Positions 20,048-28,476 of a stretch of DNA of 64,000 nucleotides are shown in pieces; positions within the stretch are counted from its first letter, which is position 1; the number at the start of each line of letters is the position of its first letter. The stretch lies in contig JAQYPV010000023.1 of the NCBI GenBank assembly GCA_028726605.1, positions 62,001-126,000 on the forward strand. Direction: 5' to 3'. Under the pieces are notes generated by a model, which did no database searches, was not told where the DNA came from, and saw nothing but the letters and a program-made list of their open reading frames with translations. A program made the translations under genes and the position numbers. The stretch is from Peptoniphilaceae bacterium. GTDB taxonomy: Bacteria > Bacillota > Clostridia > Tissierellales > Peptoniphilaceae.

Positions 20048-22855
20048 TCAAAACGTCTCGTGGCGTCCACAGATCCACTGCGCAGGACACCCCTCGCACT
20101 GCGCGACATCGTCCGTCATGCGCTCAACATCGCCCGCCAGAATGCCGTCCACCAGAGTCCGGACCTTGCGTTCAAAGGCGTCGCGCTCCTCGGACGTCAG
20201 ACGGACGTCTTCTACGACATCCTCATCTATATAATACAGGATGTTGGCCGCTTTGGCTTCCCCGCCGTGATGGCTTAAAAGCGCCCGATACAACGCAAGC
20301 TGCTCCCGATATTGCCGTGTCTTTTCCGGCGTACGGCGTCCGGTCTTAAAGTCCACGATCGTCCCATCCGCGCCCAAAAGGTCCAGCGTCCCTTCGAGGA
20401 GCGCATCGCCCCGCGCCACCTGCACGTCCATCTCCACGGCGCGGATCCCGCCCCACTGACGCCACGGCGCAGCATGCGCGTAGCGCAGAAGAGCGGCCCA
20501 CGCCGACTGCCCCGCCTCCGGCGTCAACGGAAACCGGGCCTTGCGCAAGCCTCCGTAGACGCGCTGGAGCAGCTCTCGCAGTGCCTCTTCGTTCACGGCG
20601 TCAGGGGCATCATACGGCGCTTTCATGAGGCGATGATGGAGAAGCGAAAGCGTCTCGTGGAGGAGCGTGCCGCGCGCCTCCGCGGACTCAGGCGGCGCGG
20701 AGAGGCCCGCTTCACGCAGAAAATAGTACTGACGGGGACAGGCTTCGTAGCGCGCGAGGTCCGCCGTGTAGGAAATGCGCCGCACCGCTGGCGCGCTCGT
20801 CTGGTGCGTGAACGTGAGACGCCCGAGGGATGCCTCGCTCGGGGCCGGGTCGTCGTACCCCGCGCGCACCGCCGTCTCCACCAAGAGCGTCCGGGCGCGC
20901 GTGCGCGCCGTGTAGTGCAGCCGCGCGTGATCCATTGCCGCGGCCACCGTGGCGTCCACGGGCTCCTGAGACGTCGCCGGCGTGAGCGTGTCGATGCCGG
21001 TCGGTCGTGGTGCCCAAGGCTTGCGAAACGGCGTCTCCAGCAAGATCACCACGCTGAACTCCAGTCCTTTCGACTGATGGATGGTCATGACGGGAAGCGT
21101 CTCTTCCTGGAGCACGACCTCGTCCTTTCCCGGCCGCGGTTTTTTGGCTTCTAAAAAAGGAAGGGCCCAGCCGAAGAGCGCTGCGGAAGCGGTCACGAGA
21201 TCTCCTTCGAAAACGCTGCAATCCGCCGTCCGGAGCGGGTCGGCGGTGGGCGTCTCGCGCAGGAGGGCATCGGCCGTACGGATGAAAAAGGTCAGCGCCT
21301 CCCACTGCTCGCGGGCGCGCACCGCCCCGTCGAGAGCTTCGAGCGCCAATGTCTGAAAGGGCGGCGTCCCCAAAAGCTCGTGACAAAAGGTCAGAAACGG
21401 CAAAGTGACGCCGGCATCCATGGCGTGGTGAAACGCCGCAAGCGCCGCCGCACGTTCATCCCGCCCTGCGATGGGAAGCGCCGCGGCCTCTTTGCGATAG
21501 CGACTGAGAAAAGGAGCCTCGACGCTCCCGCGCCGCACCGCCATTTCCAGCGGCTCTTCCAAGGCCAAATACAGCAGGGCCGTGAAACGATCCACGCTCT
21601 TCGCGCGCATGAGATTCGCAATGGGACTGAGGCTCAGCGGCACCCCGGCCTCTCGCAGTGCGCGGTAGAGCGCCGCGCGCTCGTTCACCGGTTGAACCGA
21701 GTGCGACAAAAACGCCATTTCGTGATACGGCACGCCCTCGGCGTGCAAGCGCAGGATGGTCTCGGTCACACGCGCCGCCCACGTCTCTTCGTCCTCGACG
21801 TAGAGGCGCTGCACGGCCTCCTCGTGGACGTGCTCCCGAGCGGCCGGTACCAGCGACTTCGAAAGGCGCAGCGGCTCAGCGCTCTCTTGCGCCGCCACGG
21901 CCTGTTCCAGCTTCTGCGTCGCCTCGTCCAAAATGGCGCCATCGCTGCGGTAGTTTTCGCTGAGGCGGATGACGTGGACGTCCTCGTAACGCCGGGCGAA
22001 GCCCAGCAGGTTGTCCACCGTCGCGCCTCGAAAGCGGTAGAGGCTCTGGTCGTCGTCCCCCACCACGCAGAGATTGCCGTAGGCTTCGGACAGCAGGCGG
22101 ATCATGCGCTCTTGGACGCGATTTGTGTCTTGGTATTCGTCCACCATCAAGTAGCGACAGCGCGCCTGCGCCGCCTCGCGCACCGCGGGCTCTCGTTCCA
22201 GGCGCTCACAGGCGGCGTAGAGGATTTCGCTGTAGTCCAGGACGTTGTTGTGCAGCAGAAACTGACGGTAGAGGGAGAGCATCCGACAGGCGGCGCGGGT
22301 GGGTGCGTCGTCCTGAGAGAGGTCGTAGAACCCTTCGCGCAGCCGGTCGAAAAAGGAACCCAGATACCGCGCAGCATTCGCCGGATCCGTTCGAAGCTGC
22401 GGCACGAAGTCGATCGCCGCCGACAGGCGCCGAAATTGCGGCACGAGGCGCACCAACAGCGCATCTCGCGAGAGCACGTCGAGCGTGCGCGCCCCGGGAC
22501 GCCACGGCGAAGTCTCAGGCTGGAGAGCCAGGATCTCCCGCCCCAACTGATGAAAATTGCCAATGGTAAGCGTCCCCGCGTCCACGGCCATGTGACGCGC
22601 GTCGAGCGCAGACAACACGCGCGACAAGAGTTCGTCGGCGGCGCGGCGCGTAAACGTGGTCACCGTGATGGCCGACGGATCCACCTTTTTTTCCGCAATC
22701 AAGAACACCACCCGCTCCGTGAGCGTGCGGGTCTTCCCCGTCCCCGGGCCGGCGATGATGAGCACGCGCCCTTCCGTCTGGCGAATGGCCTGTCGTTGCG
22801 CTTCATTGGGCTTCGGTCGTCGCGATGCCATAACTCCTCCTTCGTTCTTCTCCAT
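20048..22855 (-). CDS. UvrD/PcrA-like helicase fused to C-terminal PD-(D/E)XK nuclease with Cys cluster
   Basis: IAGPGTGKTRTLTERV, MVDEYQDTNRVQ, VVGDDDQSLYRFRGA; LEGTLDLLGADGTIVDFKTGRR; YEACPRQYYF and CEGCPAQWIC. Confidence 0.93.
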   Translation of the reverse strand: MEKNEGGVMASRRPKPNEAQRQAIRQTEGRVLIIAGPGTGKTRTLTERVVFLIAEKKVDPSAITVTTFTRRAADELLSRVLSALDARHMAVDAGTLTIGNFHQLGREILALQPETSPWRPGARTLDVLSRDALLVRLVPQFRRLSAAIDFVPQLRTDPANAARYLGSFFDRLREGFYDLSQDDAPTRAACRMLSLYRQFLLHNNVLDYSEILYAACERLEREPAVREAAQARCRYLMVDEYQDTNRVQERMIRLLSEAYGNLCVVGDDDQSLYRFRGATVDNLLGFARRYEDVHVIRLSENYRSDGAILDEATQKLEQAVAAQESAEPLRLSKSLVPAAREHVHEEAVQRLYVEDEETWAARVTETILRLHAEGVPYHEMAFLSHSVQPVNERAALYRALREAGVPLSLSPIANLMRAKSVDRFTALLYLALEEPLEMAVRRGSVEAPFLSRYRKEAAALPIAGRDERAAALAAFHHAMDAGVTLPFLTFCHELLGTPPFQTLALEALDGAVRAREQWEALTFFIRTADALLRETPTADPLRTADCSVFEGDLVTASAALFGWALPFLEAKKPRPGKDEVVLQEETLPVMTIHQSKGLEFSVVILLETPFRKPWAPRPTGIDTLTPATSQEPVDATVAAAMDHARLHYTARTRARTLLVETAVRAGYDDPAPSEASLGRLTFTHQTSAPAVRRISYTADLARYEACPRQYYFLREAGLSAPPESAEARGTLLHETLSLLHHRLMKAPYDAPDAVNEEALRELLQRVYGGLRKARFPLTPEAGQSAWAALLRYAHAAPWRQWGGIRAVEMDVQVARGDALLEGTLDLLGADGTIVDFKTGRRTPEKTRQYREQLALYRALLSHHGGEAKAANILYYIDEDVVEDVRLTSEERDAFERKVRTLVDGILAGDVERMTDDVAQCEGCPAQWICGRHETF

Positions 22856-23025
22856 TCTATCAGTTTGGCGCGACCGTCCTGTCCTCTTTCCTCTTTTTTA
22901 AGACAAAATTAAGATTGCGTCGACGCATGGAAATCGCCTTTCGACTTTGCTATGCTAAAAGGCGGATGTATCAAACGACTTCTGAAGCCTTTCAGAATTC
23001 AATGGGAAAGGAGAAAAAACGCTTC

Positions 23026-24168
23026 ATGGACGACAATAAAAAGGACAAACGACAGGAGGGATGGCACGATCTCTCCGATTACGAGCAAAACGAGCGTCAG
23101 GTGGTGCACCATCCGGAGCAGAAAGGCAGCGCCCCCCATCGTCGCCGCCTTCCGGATGACAAAACGCCGGAACAGGCCATGCGCTATCGTTCGGCGGAGC
23201 GGGCCAAGCGAAATCGCGCGCGCCGGGAACGCCAGATGATCGGCATCGTGATCCTGACCCTGCTCGTGCTCTTCCTCGCCTTCTATCTCATCCGCTCGCT
23301 CTTCACCGGAAACGACGACAACCAGGTGCAGCCGGTGCCGCTGCCCGTGACGAGTGACAGTGCGGAGGCGTCGCAGAGCGCCGCGCCGGCCGAGACGACG
23401 GCCGCTGCGGAGACCAGCGCCTCCACCGAGGCCGCGTCTGTTGCGGCGGGCGCAAATGGCGAAAATCACAGCCCGGCGGCGGACAAGTACGCCTACGACA
23501 CGGACCAGGTGAAAGCGGCCATGTACGATGGTGAGGCGCTTCCCGAAGGCAAGGTGGCCTTTCTAACCTTCGACGACGGCATCGACCCGGACACGACGCC
23601 GCTCTTGTTGGACAAATTGAAGGAACTGGACGTTCCGGCCACGTTCTTCATGGTCGGTTCCACGTTTAAGGAGAGCAACAAGGAGATTTTGGAGCGCATG
23701 TGGGATGAGGGACACGCCTTGGCGTTTCATTCCTACGACCACGACTACGACACGCTCTATCCGGATCGCCACGGCGACACGGACGCCATCCTCGAGGAAT
23801 ACGAGAAGTCCAAAGCCGCGCTCCAGGAGGTACTGGGGCCGGAGGCCAATTCCAAGGTGTGGCGCTATCCGGGCGGCAAGATGTCTTGGAAAGATCTCGA
23901 CGAGGCCAACGAACGCTTTGCGGAGATGGGCGTCAAGTGGATCGACTGGAACTGCATGACGGGCGATGCCGAACCCAAGAGTCGCCGGCCGACCACCACG
24001 CAAGGGCAGGTCGACATGATCTACGAGTCTTGGGCCGAATGGGGCAAACCCGACGTCATCACCATTCTCATGCACGACGGCTCCACGAAGGAGCTCACGC
24101 GCGACTCTCTGGACGAGGTCGTGGCGGCCTTAAAAGACGAAGGGTTCACCTTCGGCATCTTGAAATAG
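23026..24168 (+). CDS. membrane-anchored polysaccharide deacetylase (NodB homology)
   Basis: N-terminal cytosolic tail, one TM, VAFLTFDDGIDPDTTPLLLDKL, HSYDHDYDTL, WRYPGG; ATG 23026 preceded by aaaggag. Confidence 0.93.
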   Translation: MDDNKKDKRQEGWHDLSDYEQNERQVVHHPEQKGSAPHRRRLPDDKTPEQAMRYRSAERAKRNRARRERQMIGIVILTLLVLFLAFYLIRSLFTGNDDNQVQPVPLPVTSDSAEASQSAAPAETTAAAETSASTEAASVAAGANGENHSPAADKYAYDTDQVKAAMYDGEALPEGKVAFLTFDDGIDPDTTPLLLDKLKELDVPATFFMVGSTFKESNKEILERMWDEGHALAFHSYDHDYDTLYPDRHGDTDAILEEYEKSKAALQEVLGPEANSKVWRYPGGKMSWKDLDEANERFAEMGVKWIDWNCMTGDAEPKSRRPTTTQGQVDMIYESWAEWGKPDVITILMHDGSTKELTRDSLDEVVAALKDEGFTFGILK

Positions 24169-24427
24169 TTCTAGCCACGGCATGAGTCGCCTTTAACGGC
24201 GGGGCGAGTCACATCAACATGGGGCGGCCGGGCGGATGGGGAGCGACATCGACACGAAAGGGAGCGCTTCCCCATCCCGGCCGCGGCAATCGAATCATCT
24301 AGCCACGGCGTGCGAGGTGAAAGCCTCAAAATCGCCGTTACCACCTACAATTTTGGGCTGCGCCGTGAGCCGCCGTGAGTTGTTATTTAGATTTCTCATT
24401 GAGCCACCAGCGAATGGCGCATGAAAT

Positions 24428-24631
24428 TCATGGGAAATCTTCGATTAGCGATTTTCCCATGACGTATTCATCGCTATACAGGGCGGATTTGTGGTGGCTA
24501 TTCCTCGAATCGACATCGCAACCACATGGACAAGGCAGATCGTGTGGTTGTAAAGTCAATTTTGAAAATAGCGACACAAAAACGGCCGAAAAGGGTCATG
24601 GGAGAACGTCGATTCTCGATTTTCCCATGAA
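24428..24631. repeat. two copies of a 35-nt hairpin element
   Basis: TCATGGGAAATCTTCGATTAGCGATTTTCCCATGA (24428-24462) and TCATGGGAGAACGTCGATTCTCGATTTTCCCATGA (24597-24631), 30/35 identical. Confidence 0.9.
24491..24525. repeat. GTGGTGGC...GCAACCAC hairpin repeat, related to the 34.7-35.1 kb family
   Basis: GTGGTGGCTATTCCTCGAATCGACATCGCAACCAC; 8-bp arms with one mismatch. Confidence 0.65.
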
Positions 24632-24822
24632 GGCCAATTTGAGGTATTCACAAAATGGCTAAAAAAGCGTTTATATATTCATAATTCTTAATATATCCAG
24701 CTTCGAGAGTCAGTCTCCAGTAACGCGACACCATTGAAGCCGAAACCCCACTCCGAAGCCGAAACCCGATAGCCGCGATCACCATGGCTACGCCTCCATC
24801 ACCGATACCGCCGTGAGGCAAG

Positions 24823-24897
24823 CCCTTCGAACCGACTCCCTCGTGACCCCTTCGAACCAACTCCCTCGTGGCCCCTTCGAACCAACTCCCTCGTGGC
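24823..24897. repeat. 25-bp tandem repeat x3
   Basis: CCCTTCGAACCRACTCCCTCGTGRC at 24823, 24848 and 24873; units 2 and 3 identical. Confidence 0.95.
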
Positions 24898-24928
24898 CCT
24901 ACAAAAGTGACGATCATTCATTTCTCGT

Positions 24929-24955
24929 GCCGGTTTGCCAACTGGCGCGTTTTTT
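24929..24955 (+). terminator. terminator-like hairpin upstream of the preQ1 leader
   Basis: GCCGGT-ttgcca-ACTGGC then gcgTTTTTT. Confidence 0.55.
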
Positions 24956-24975
24956 GTTACACTTTGCGTGTTGTA

Positions 24976-25009
24976 CAGTGTTTCTTGGCACCCACTTTAA
25001 AAATCAAGG
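24976..25009 (+). promoter_or_regulatory. preQ1-I riboswitch aptamer
   Basis: P1 AGTG (24977-80)/CACT (24993-96); P2 CTTG (24984-87)/CAAG (25005-08); A-rich L3 TTTAAAAAT; directly upstream of a terminator and a QueT-family transporter gene. Confidence 0.8.
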
Positions 25010-25010
25010 C

Positions 25011-25033
25011 GGTGTCTTTATGACACCTTTTTT
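25011..25033 (+). terminator. riboswitch expression-platform terminator
   Basis: GGTGTC-tttat-GACACC-TTTTTT. Confidence 0.85.
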
Positions 25034-25072
25034 GTTGCCATGAACACTCCCATTTATCTTGAGGAGGTTCAC

Positions 25073-25630
25073 ATGAAAAAAGTCGATCAAACGGTTGAAC
25101 ACGGGACGCCCCACTCTGGTTTTCCCACGCATCAGGTGGCACGGCAGGGCATCATCGCCGCGGTCTACGTGGCACTCACGCTCTCCGGCCTCGGCATCAG
25201 CTACGGCCCCATTCAATTTAGGTTTTCGGAAATTCTCAACTGGCTCGCGTTCTTGGATCCCAAAAACGTCATCGGCCTCACGCTGGGGTGCTTTATCGCC
25301 AACATCCCGAGCCCCTTTGGCCTCATGGATATGATCTTCGGCACCGCCGGCACGCTCTTTGCAACACTGCTCATGGCGAAGACCAAGAGCGTCTGGATTG
25401 CTTCGATCTGGCCGGCCGTCTTCTCCTTTATTTACAGCGCAGAAGCCCTCTTGCTGGGGCAGATCACAGCGGACCTCTACATCGCCACAACGGCGTCCAT
25501 CATGCTCTCTGAGTTCGTCATCGTGGGCGTGATCGGCCTTCCCGTCATGGCCATCGTCCTGCGCAATGAGCGCCTGCAGAACGCGTTCATCGACCCGACG
25601 GTGCTGCCGACCAAGGCGTCGTGGACTTAA
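25073..25630 (+). CDS. queT: QueT-family queuosine precursor transporter
   Basis: Multi-TM protein (ISYGPIQFRFSEILNWLAFLDPKNVIGLTLGCFIANIPSPFGLMDMIFGTAGTL); preQ1-I riboswitch upstream; RBS gaggagg. Confidence 0.9.
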   Translation: MKKVDQTVEHGTPHSGFPTHQVARQGIIAAVYVALTLSGLGISYGPIQFRFSEILNWLAFLDPKNVIGLTLGCFIANIPSPFGLMDMIFGTAGTLFATLLMAKTKSVWIASIWPAVFSFIYSAEALLLGQITADLYIATTASIMLSEFVIVGVIGLPVMAIVLRNERLQNAFIDPTVLPTKASWT

Positions 25631-25658
25631 CCGGAAGCCAACGAAAAGTTAATCACAC

Positions 25659-25690
25659 AAAAACGGGATCCGCTCTGGGGTCCCGTTTTT
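25659..25690. terminator. bidirectional terminator between convergent genes
   Basis: AAAAACGGGA...TCCCGTTTTT 10-bp perfect arms. Confidence 0.85.
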
Positions 25691-25742
25691 GGATCTCAAG
25701 TTTTGGTGGCACGACGACTGGGCGCTGCCACGGCGCCATCGT

Positions 25743-27089
25743 CTATGCCTTGCGCCGCACGACAAACGCGGGCGCGGAGTAGTACGGCCGCGCCCCGGAG
25801 ATGAGGCCGTGGCGGCCCACGCGCGTGTACGAGCCGGCAAAGGCTTCATCGTAGAGGAAGAGGCCGATGACGTGCCCGAGCCGCGTCTCTTCGAGGGCGC
25901 CGGTTTCGGGATTGAGTTCCACGAAGGGCGTGGGATCCACATCGACGTATTCCTGATAGATGTAGCGGTCCAGCGGCAGATCGCGGATAATCTGTGCCCA
26001 CTCGCGCGGTTCGTGTTCGCGCCCCAGGAGAATGCCCTGTGACGCATAGGAATTGTACGGTTTCAAGATGAACGCGTCTTTTTCGGCGATGACGCGCGCC
26101 TTGTCTTCTTCGGAGACGAGGTCTTTCGTCCACGGCACGTGGGCCGCGACGAACGCGTTCTCGGCATCGCTCAGAATGGCCTGCGTCCTGGGATCGTACA
26201 TCATCGAGAAGATGGTCTTGGCGTGCATGACCTGCGATCGGAACGACCCGAACGACAAAAAGGCTCGGTCGCGGTAGGCCTGTTCGAAAGGTTGCGCCGC
26301 GTCGGCGAGGGCCACGTAATCGGACGTCACGAGGCGGCGGTACACGAGGTCGATGGGAAGGCGTTCGGCCGTGTCCTCTTGCGGCGCCCAGAGGCGTCCG
26401 CCGGTATAAGTGAGGTCCCGGACGTCGGCGATGACGGCCGAAACGCCGGCGCGGCGAAACGCGTCGCAAAAGACCTCAAATTCCAGAGACGTGCCTTTCT
26501 CGAGCGCGTCCACGATGGCGACGCTCTGGCAATCCCGCCCGGTGAGGGCGCGGTAGCGCGTCAAAAAGCGCGAAACGAGCGTGTCGAAGAGGGAAAAGGG
26601 CTGAATGTCCCAATCCTCGGCCATCGCGCGGAACAGTTCGGTTTCGCTGAGCAACCCGCCCAAGACGCGATCTTCGTTCATGGCGGACGAGCCGTCGGTG
26701 TTGAGTTCGCAGAATTTGAAGTCCGTCCCGCCGTTGTAGAAAATGTCATAGCGCCCCACGGGCACGGGGATATCGTAGCCGGGGTCGATCAAGATGAGGT
26801 CTTCCGTTTTAGCGTCAAAGTGAAAGCCCGGGCGGTAGTCTGGATTTTTCACGTATTCGGCCGTGATCTTGCGCCCAATGCTCACCATCGTCGCAATGAT
26901 CTCTTCGAAGAGATGGACGGTCTCTTCGGGAAAGAAGATGCCCTGATAGGTCATGGGGATGACGATGCCGTGGTAGAGACGGCGCGTCTCTTCGCTCGTC
27001 TCGAGCATGTTTTGCGCGTCGGCGCCGAAGCGCCGGGGCTCGGCGAGCGCTCTTTGGATGTAGTCTTGTGTGAATTCAGGATAGAACAT
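25743..27089 (-). CDS. glutathionylspermidine synthase-like ATP-grasp ligase
   Basis: GGTDFKFCELNTDGSSAMNEDRVL, EKDAFILKPYNSYASQGILLG, YIYQEYVDVDPTPFVELNPETGAL; start at ATG 27089 after gaggtg. Confidence 0.72.
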   Translation of the reverse strand: MFYPEFTQDYIQRALAEPRRFGADAQNMLETSEETRRLYHGIVIPMTYQGIFFPEETVHLFEEIIATMVSIGRKITAEYVKNPDYRPGFHFDAKTEDLILIDPGYDIPVPVGRYDIFYNGGTDFKFCELNTDGSSAMNEDRVLGGLLSETELFRAMAEDWDIQPFSLFDTLVSRFLTRYRALTGRDCQSVAIVDALEKGTSLEFEVFCDAFRRAGVSAVIADVRDLTYTGGRLWAPQEDTAERLPIDLVYRRLVTSDYVALADAAQPFEQAYRDRAFLSFGSFRSQVMHAKTIFSMMYDPRTQAILSDAENAFVAAHVPWTKDLVSEEDKARVIAEKDAFILKPYNSYASQGILLGREHEPREWAQIIRDLPLDRYIYQEYVDVDPTPFVELNPETGALEETRLGHVIGLFLYDEAFAGSYTRVGRHGLISGARPYYSAPAFVVRRKA

Positions 27090-28398
27090 GTCGCACCTCA
27101 ATGGAATTCCATGCTTCTTGCCAACCGACCCGATCGACCAGGCGGCCGAGTTCTGTGGCGGGCGTATCCAAGTTGTTCCACAGCGCTTCGAGCGGATCCA
27201 ACAAGGCCGCCTCGTCAGAGGATAGCGCCTCGCGCGCCATGCGGAGGAGGCCCAGACCCCAGTTCACGAAGTAATCCGAGTGGTAATAACCCTGTAGGCC
27301 GTGATCGCGTCCAGAGCACTTGCCGCGCTCCACCCACTGTGTCGTCATGGGCGTAAAGAGGGCGGAGAGTCTCTCGAGGTTGTCGCGGTTGTAGAAGAGG
27401 CCTTTGATGAGGGCTGCCGCGCCCATGCCGTATGTCGGCTTCACGGAATCCATGGCGCGGATTTCCAGTACCCCTTTCGCTCGGACGTCGGGAAAGACGA
27501 TGGACATCCCGTGACGGACGAGGGCTTCGGCTTCTTCGGGTGAGCGGGCGTCGTCCAAGACGTCAGCGAGCGTGCGGTCTCCCGTGCGCACGACGTCGCC
27601 GCCGCTTTCGTAGAAGATGGGCGGCACGCCGAGGACCCAATCGGCGTACTTCTCGACGGAGAAATCGTCGTCGAACACCGTGGACGGAAAGCCGCTGCGC
27701 GCGGGGTCGGTGTGGGTCCACACGTCTTGGCGAAAGTTGTGGTGCAAAAGTTGTTTCCCTTCGAAGTCGACGGCGGAGTCGAACAGGGTGTAGAGGATGG
27801 GCGAAAGTGCCACGAGCACGCGGTATTTCGTGATAAAATCGGCATCACTACCGACATCGATGGAGAGCTGAAAGGCACAACTCTGGCGCATCATGGTGCG
27901 GGAGAGTGCGCCTCGGGCGCCCATGTGCTGATCCATCAAGGCGTAGCGCGTCTTCGGGATGAGGGGAATGGCGTCCACGGGGTTTTGAGGGTCGAGGCCG
28001 AGCGTCACGAGCCGCAGGCCGCGGGCGTCGAGGACTTCGTAGACTTCGTCCACGGCGTGGCGATACGCGGCGAGGAGCGTCGTGACTTGAGTCGCCGGGG
28101 GCAACGAGAATTCGAGCTGTGCGCCCGGTTCCAAGGTGATGGCGTTCGTCGGCCCTTCCAGCCCGATGATGTGCCCGTCCGTTGCGGTGACCGTCCAGTC
28201 GGGATGCAAGGCGGAAAGACGCTCCATCACGCCTTCTACGCCGTCATCGCCGGGGTACATGACGCGGTGGCCTTCCGCATCGATGACCAGGTGTTCGATT
28301 TCGGGCCCCAACATCCAGCGGATGCGATCTTTGTATCCGGCGCGAATGCGATTGGTGATCAGGCGTCGCTTCTCTTCATGTGATTGAAACAAACTCAT
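27076..28398 (-). CDS. glutamate-cysteine ligase family (GCS2-like) protein
   Basis: MSLFQSHEEKRRLITNRIRAGYKDRIRWMLGPEIEHLVIDAEG...QLEFSLPPATQ...; ORF 27076..28839 trimmed to ATG 28398 with RBS ggagga. Confidence 0.78.
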   Translation of the reverse strand: MSLFQSHEEKRRLITNRIRAGYKDRIRWMLGPEIEHLVIDAEGHRVMYPGDDGVEGVMERLSALHPDWTVTATDGHIIGLEGPTNAITLEPGAQLEFSLPPATQVTTLLAAYRHAVDEVYEVLDARGLRLVTLGLDPQNPVDAIPLIPKTRYALMDQHMGARGALSRTMMRQSCAFQLSIDVGSDADFITKYRVLVALSPILYTLFDSAVDFEGKQLLHHNFRQDVWTHTDPARSGFPSTVFDDDFSVEKYADWVLGVPPIFYESGGDVVRTGDRTLADVLDDARSPEEAEALVRHGMSIVFPDVRAKGVLEIRAMDSVKPTYGMGAAALIKGLFYNRDNLERLSALFTPMTTQWVERGKCSGRDHGLQGYYHSDYFVNWGLGLLRMAREALSSDEAALLDPLEALWNNLDTPATELGRLVDRVGWQEAWNSIEVRHVLS

Positions 28399-28476
28399 AA
28401 ATTCCTCCACGCCCTCGAAGGCGTCTGCGTGTGCTATCGTTTCGGGTATGAAAGTCTGGATCGGAAAGGAGACAGG

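Noticed and set aside
20035-20109. N-terminal extension of the GntR ORF (MSRSARGVLRSGSVDATRRFDPEEN)
   Set aside because: Overlaps the helicase 3' end; an RBS (ggaggaaaac) supports a start at 20034.
24648-24917. 89-aa minus-strand ORF across the tandem repeat
   Set aside because: Repeat period of 25 bp is not a multiple of three and the repeat is better explained as non-coding.
24428-25125. CRISPR-like repeats
   Set aside because: Too few copies, irregular spacing, no unique spacers of constant length and no cas genes in the window.
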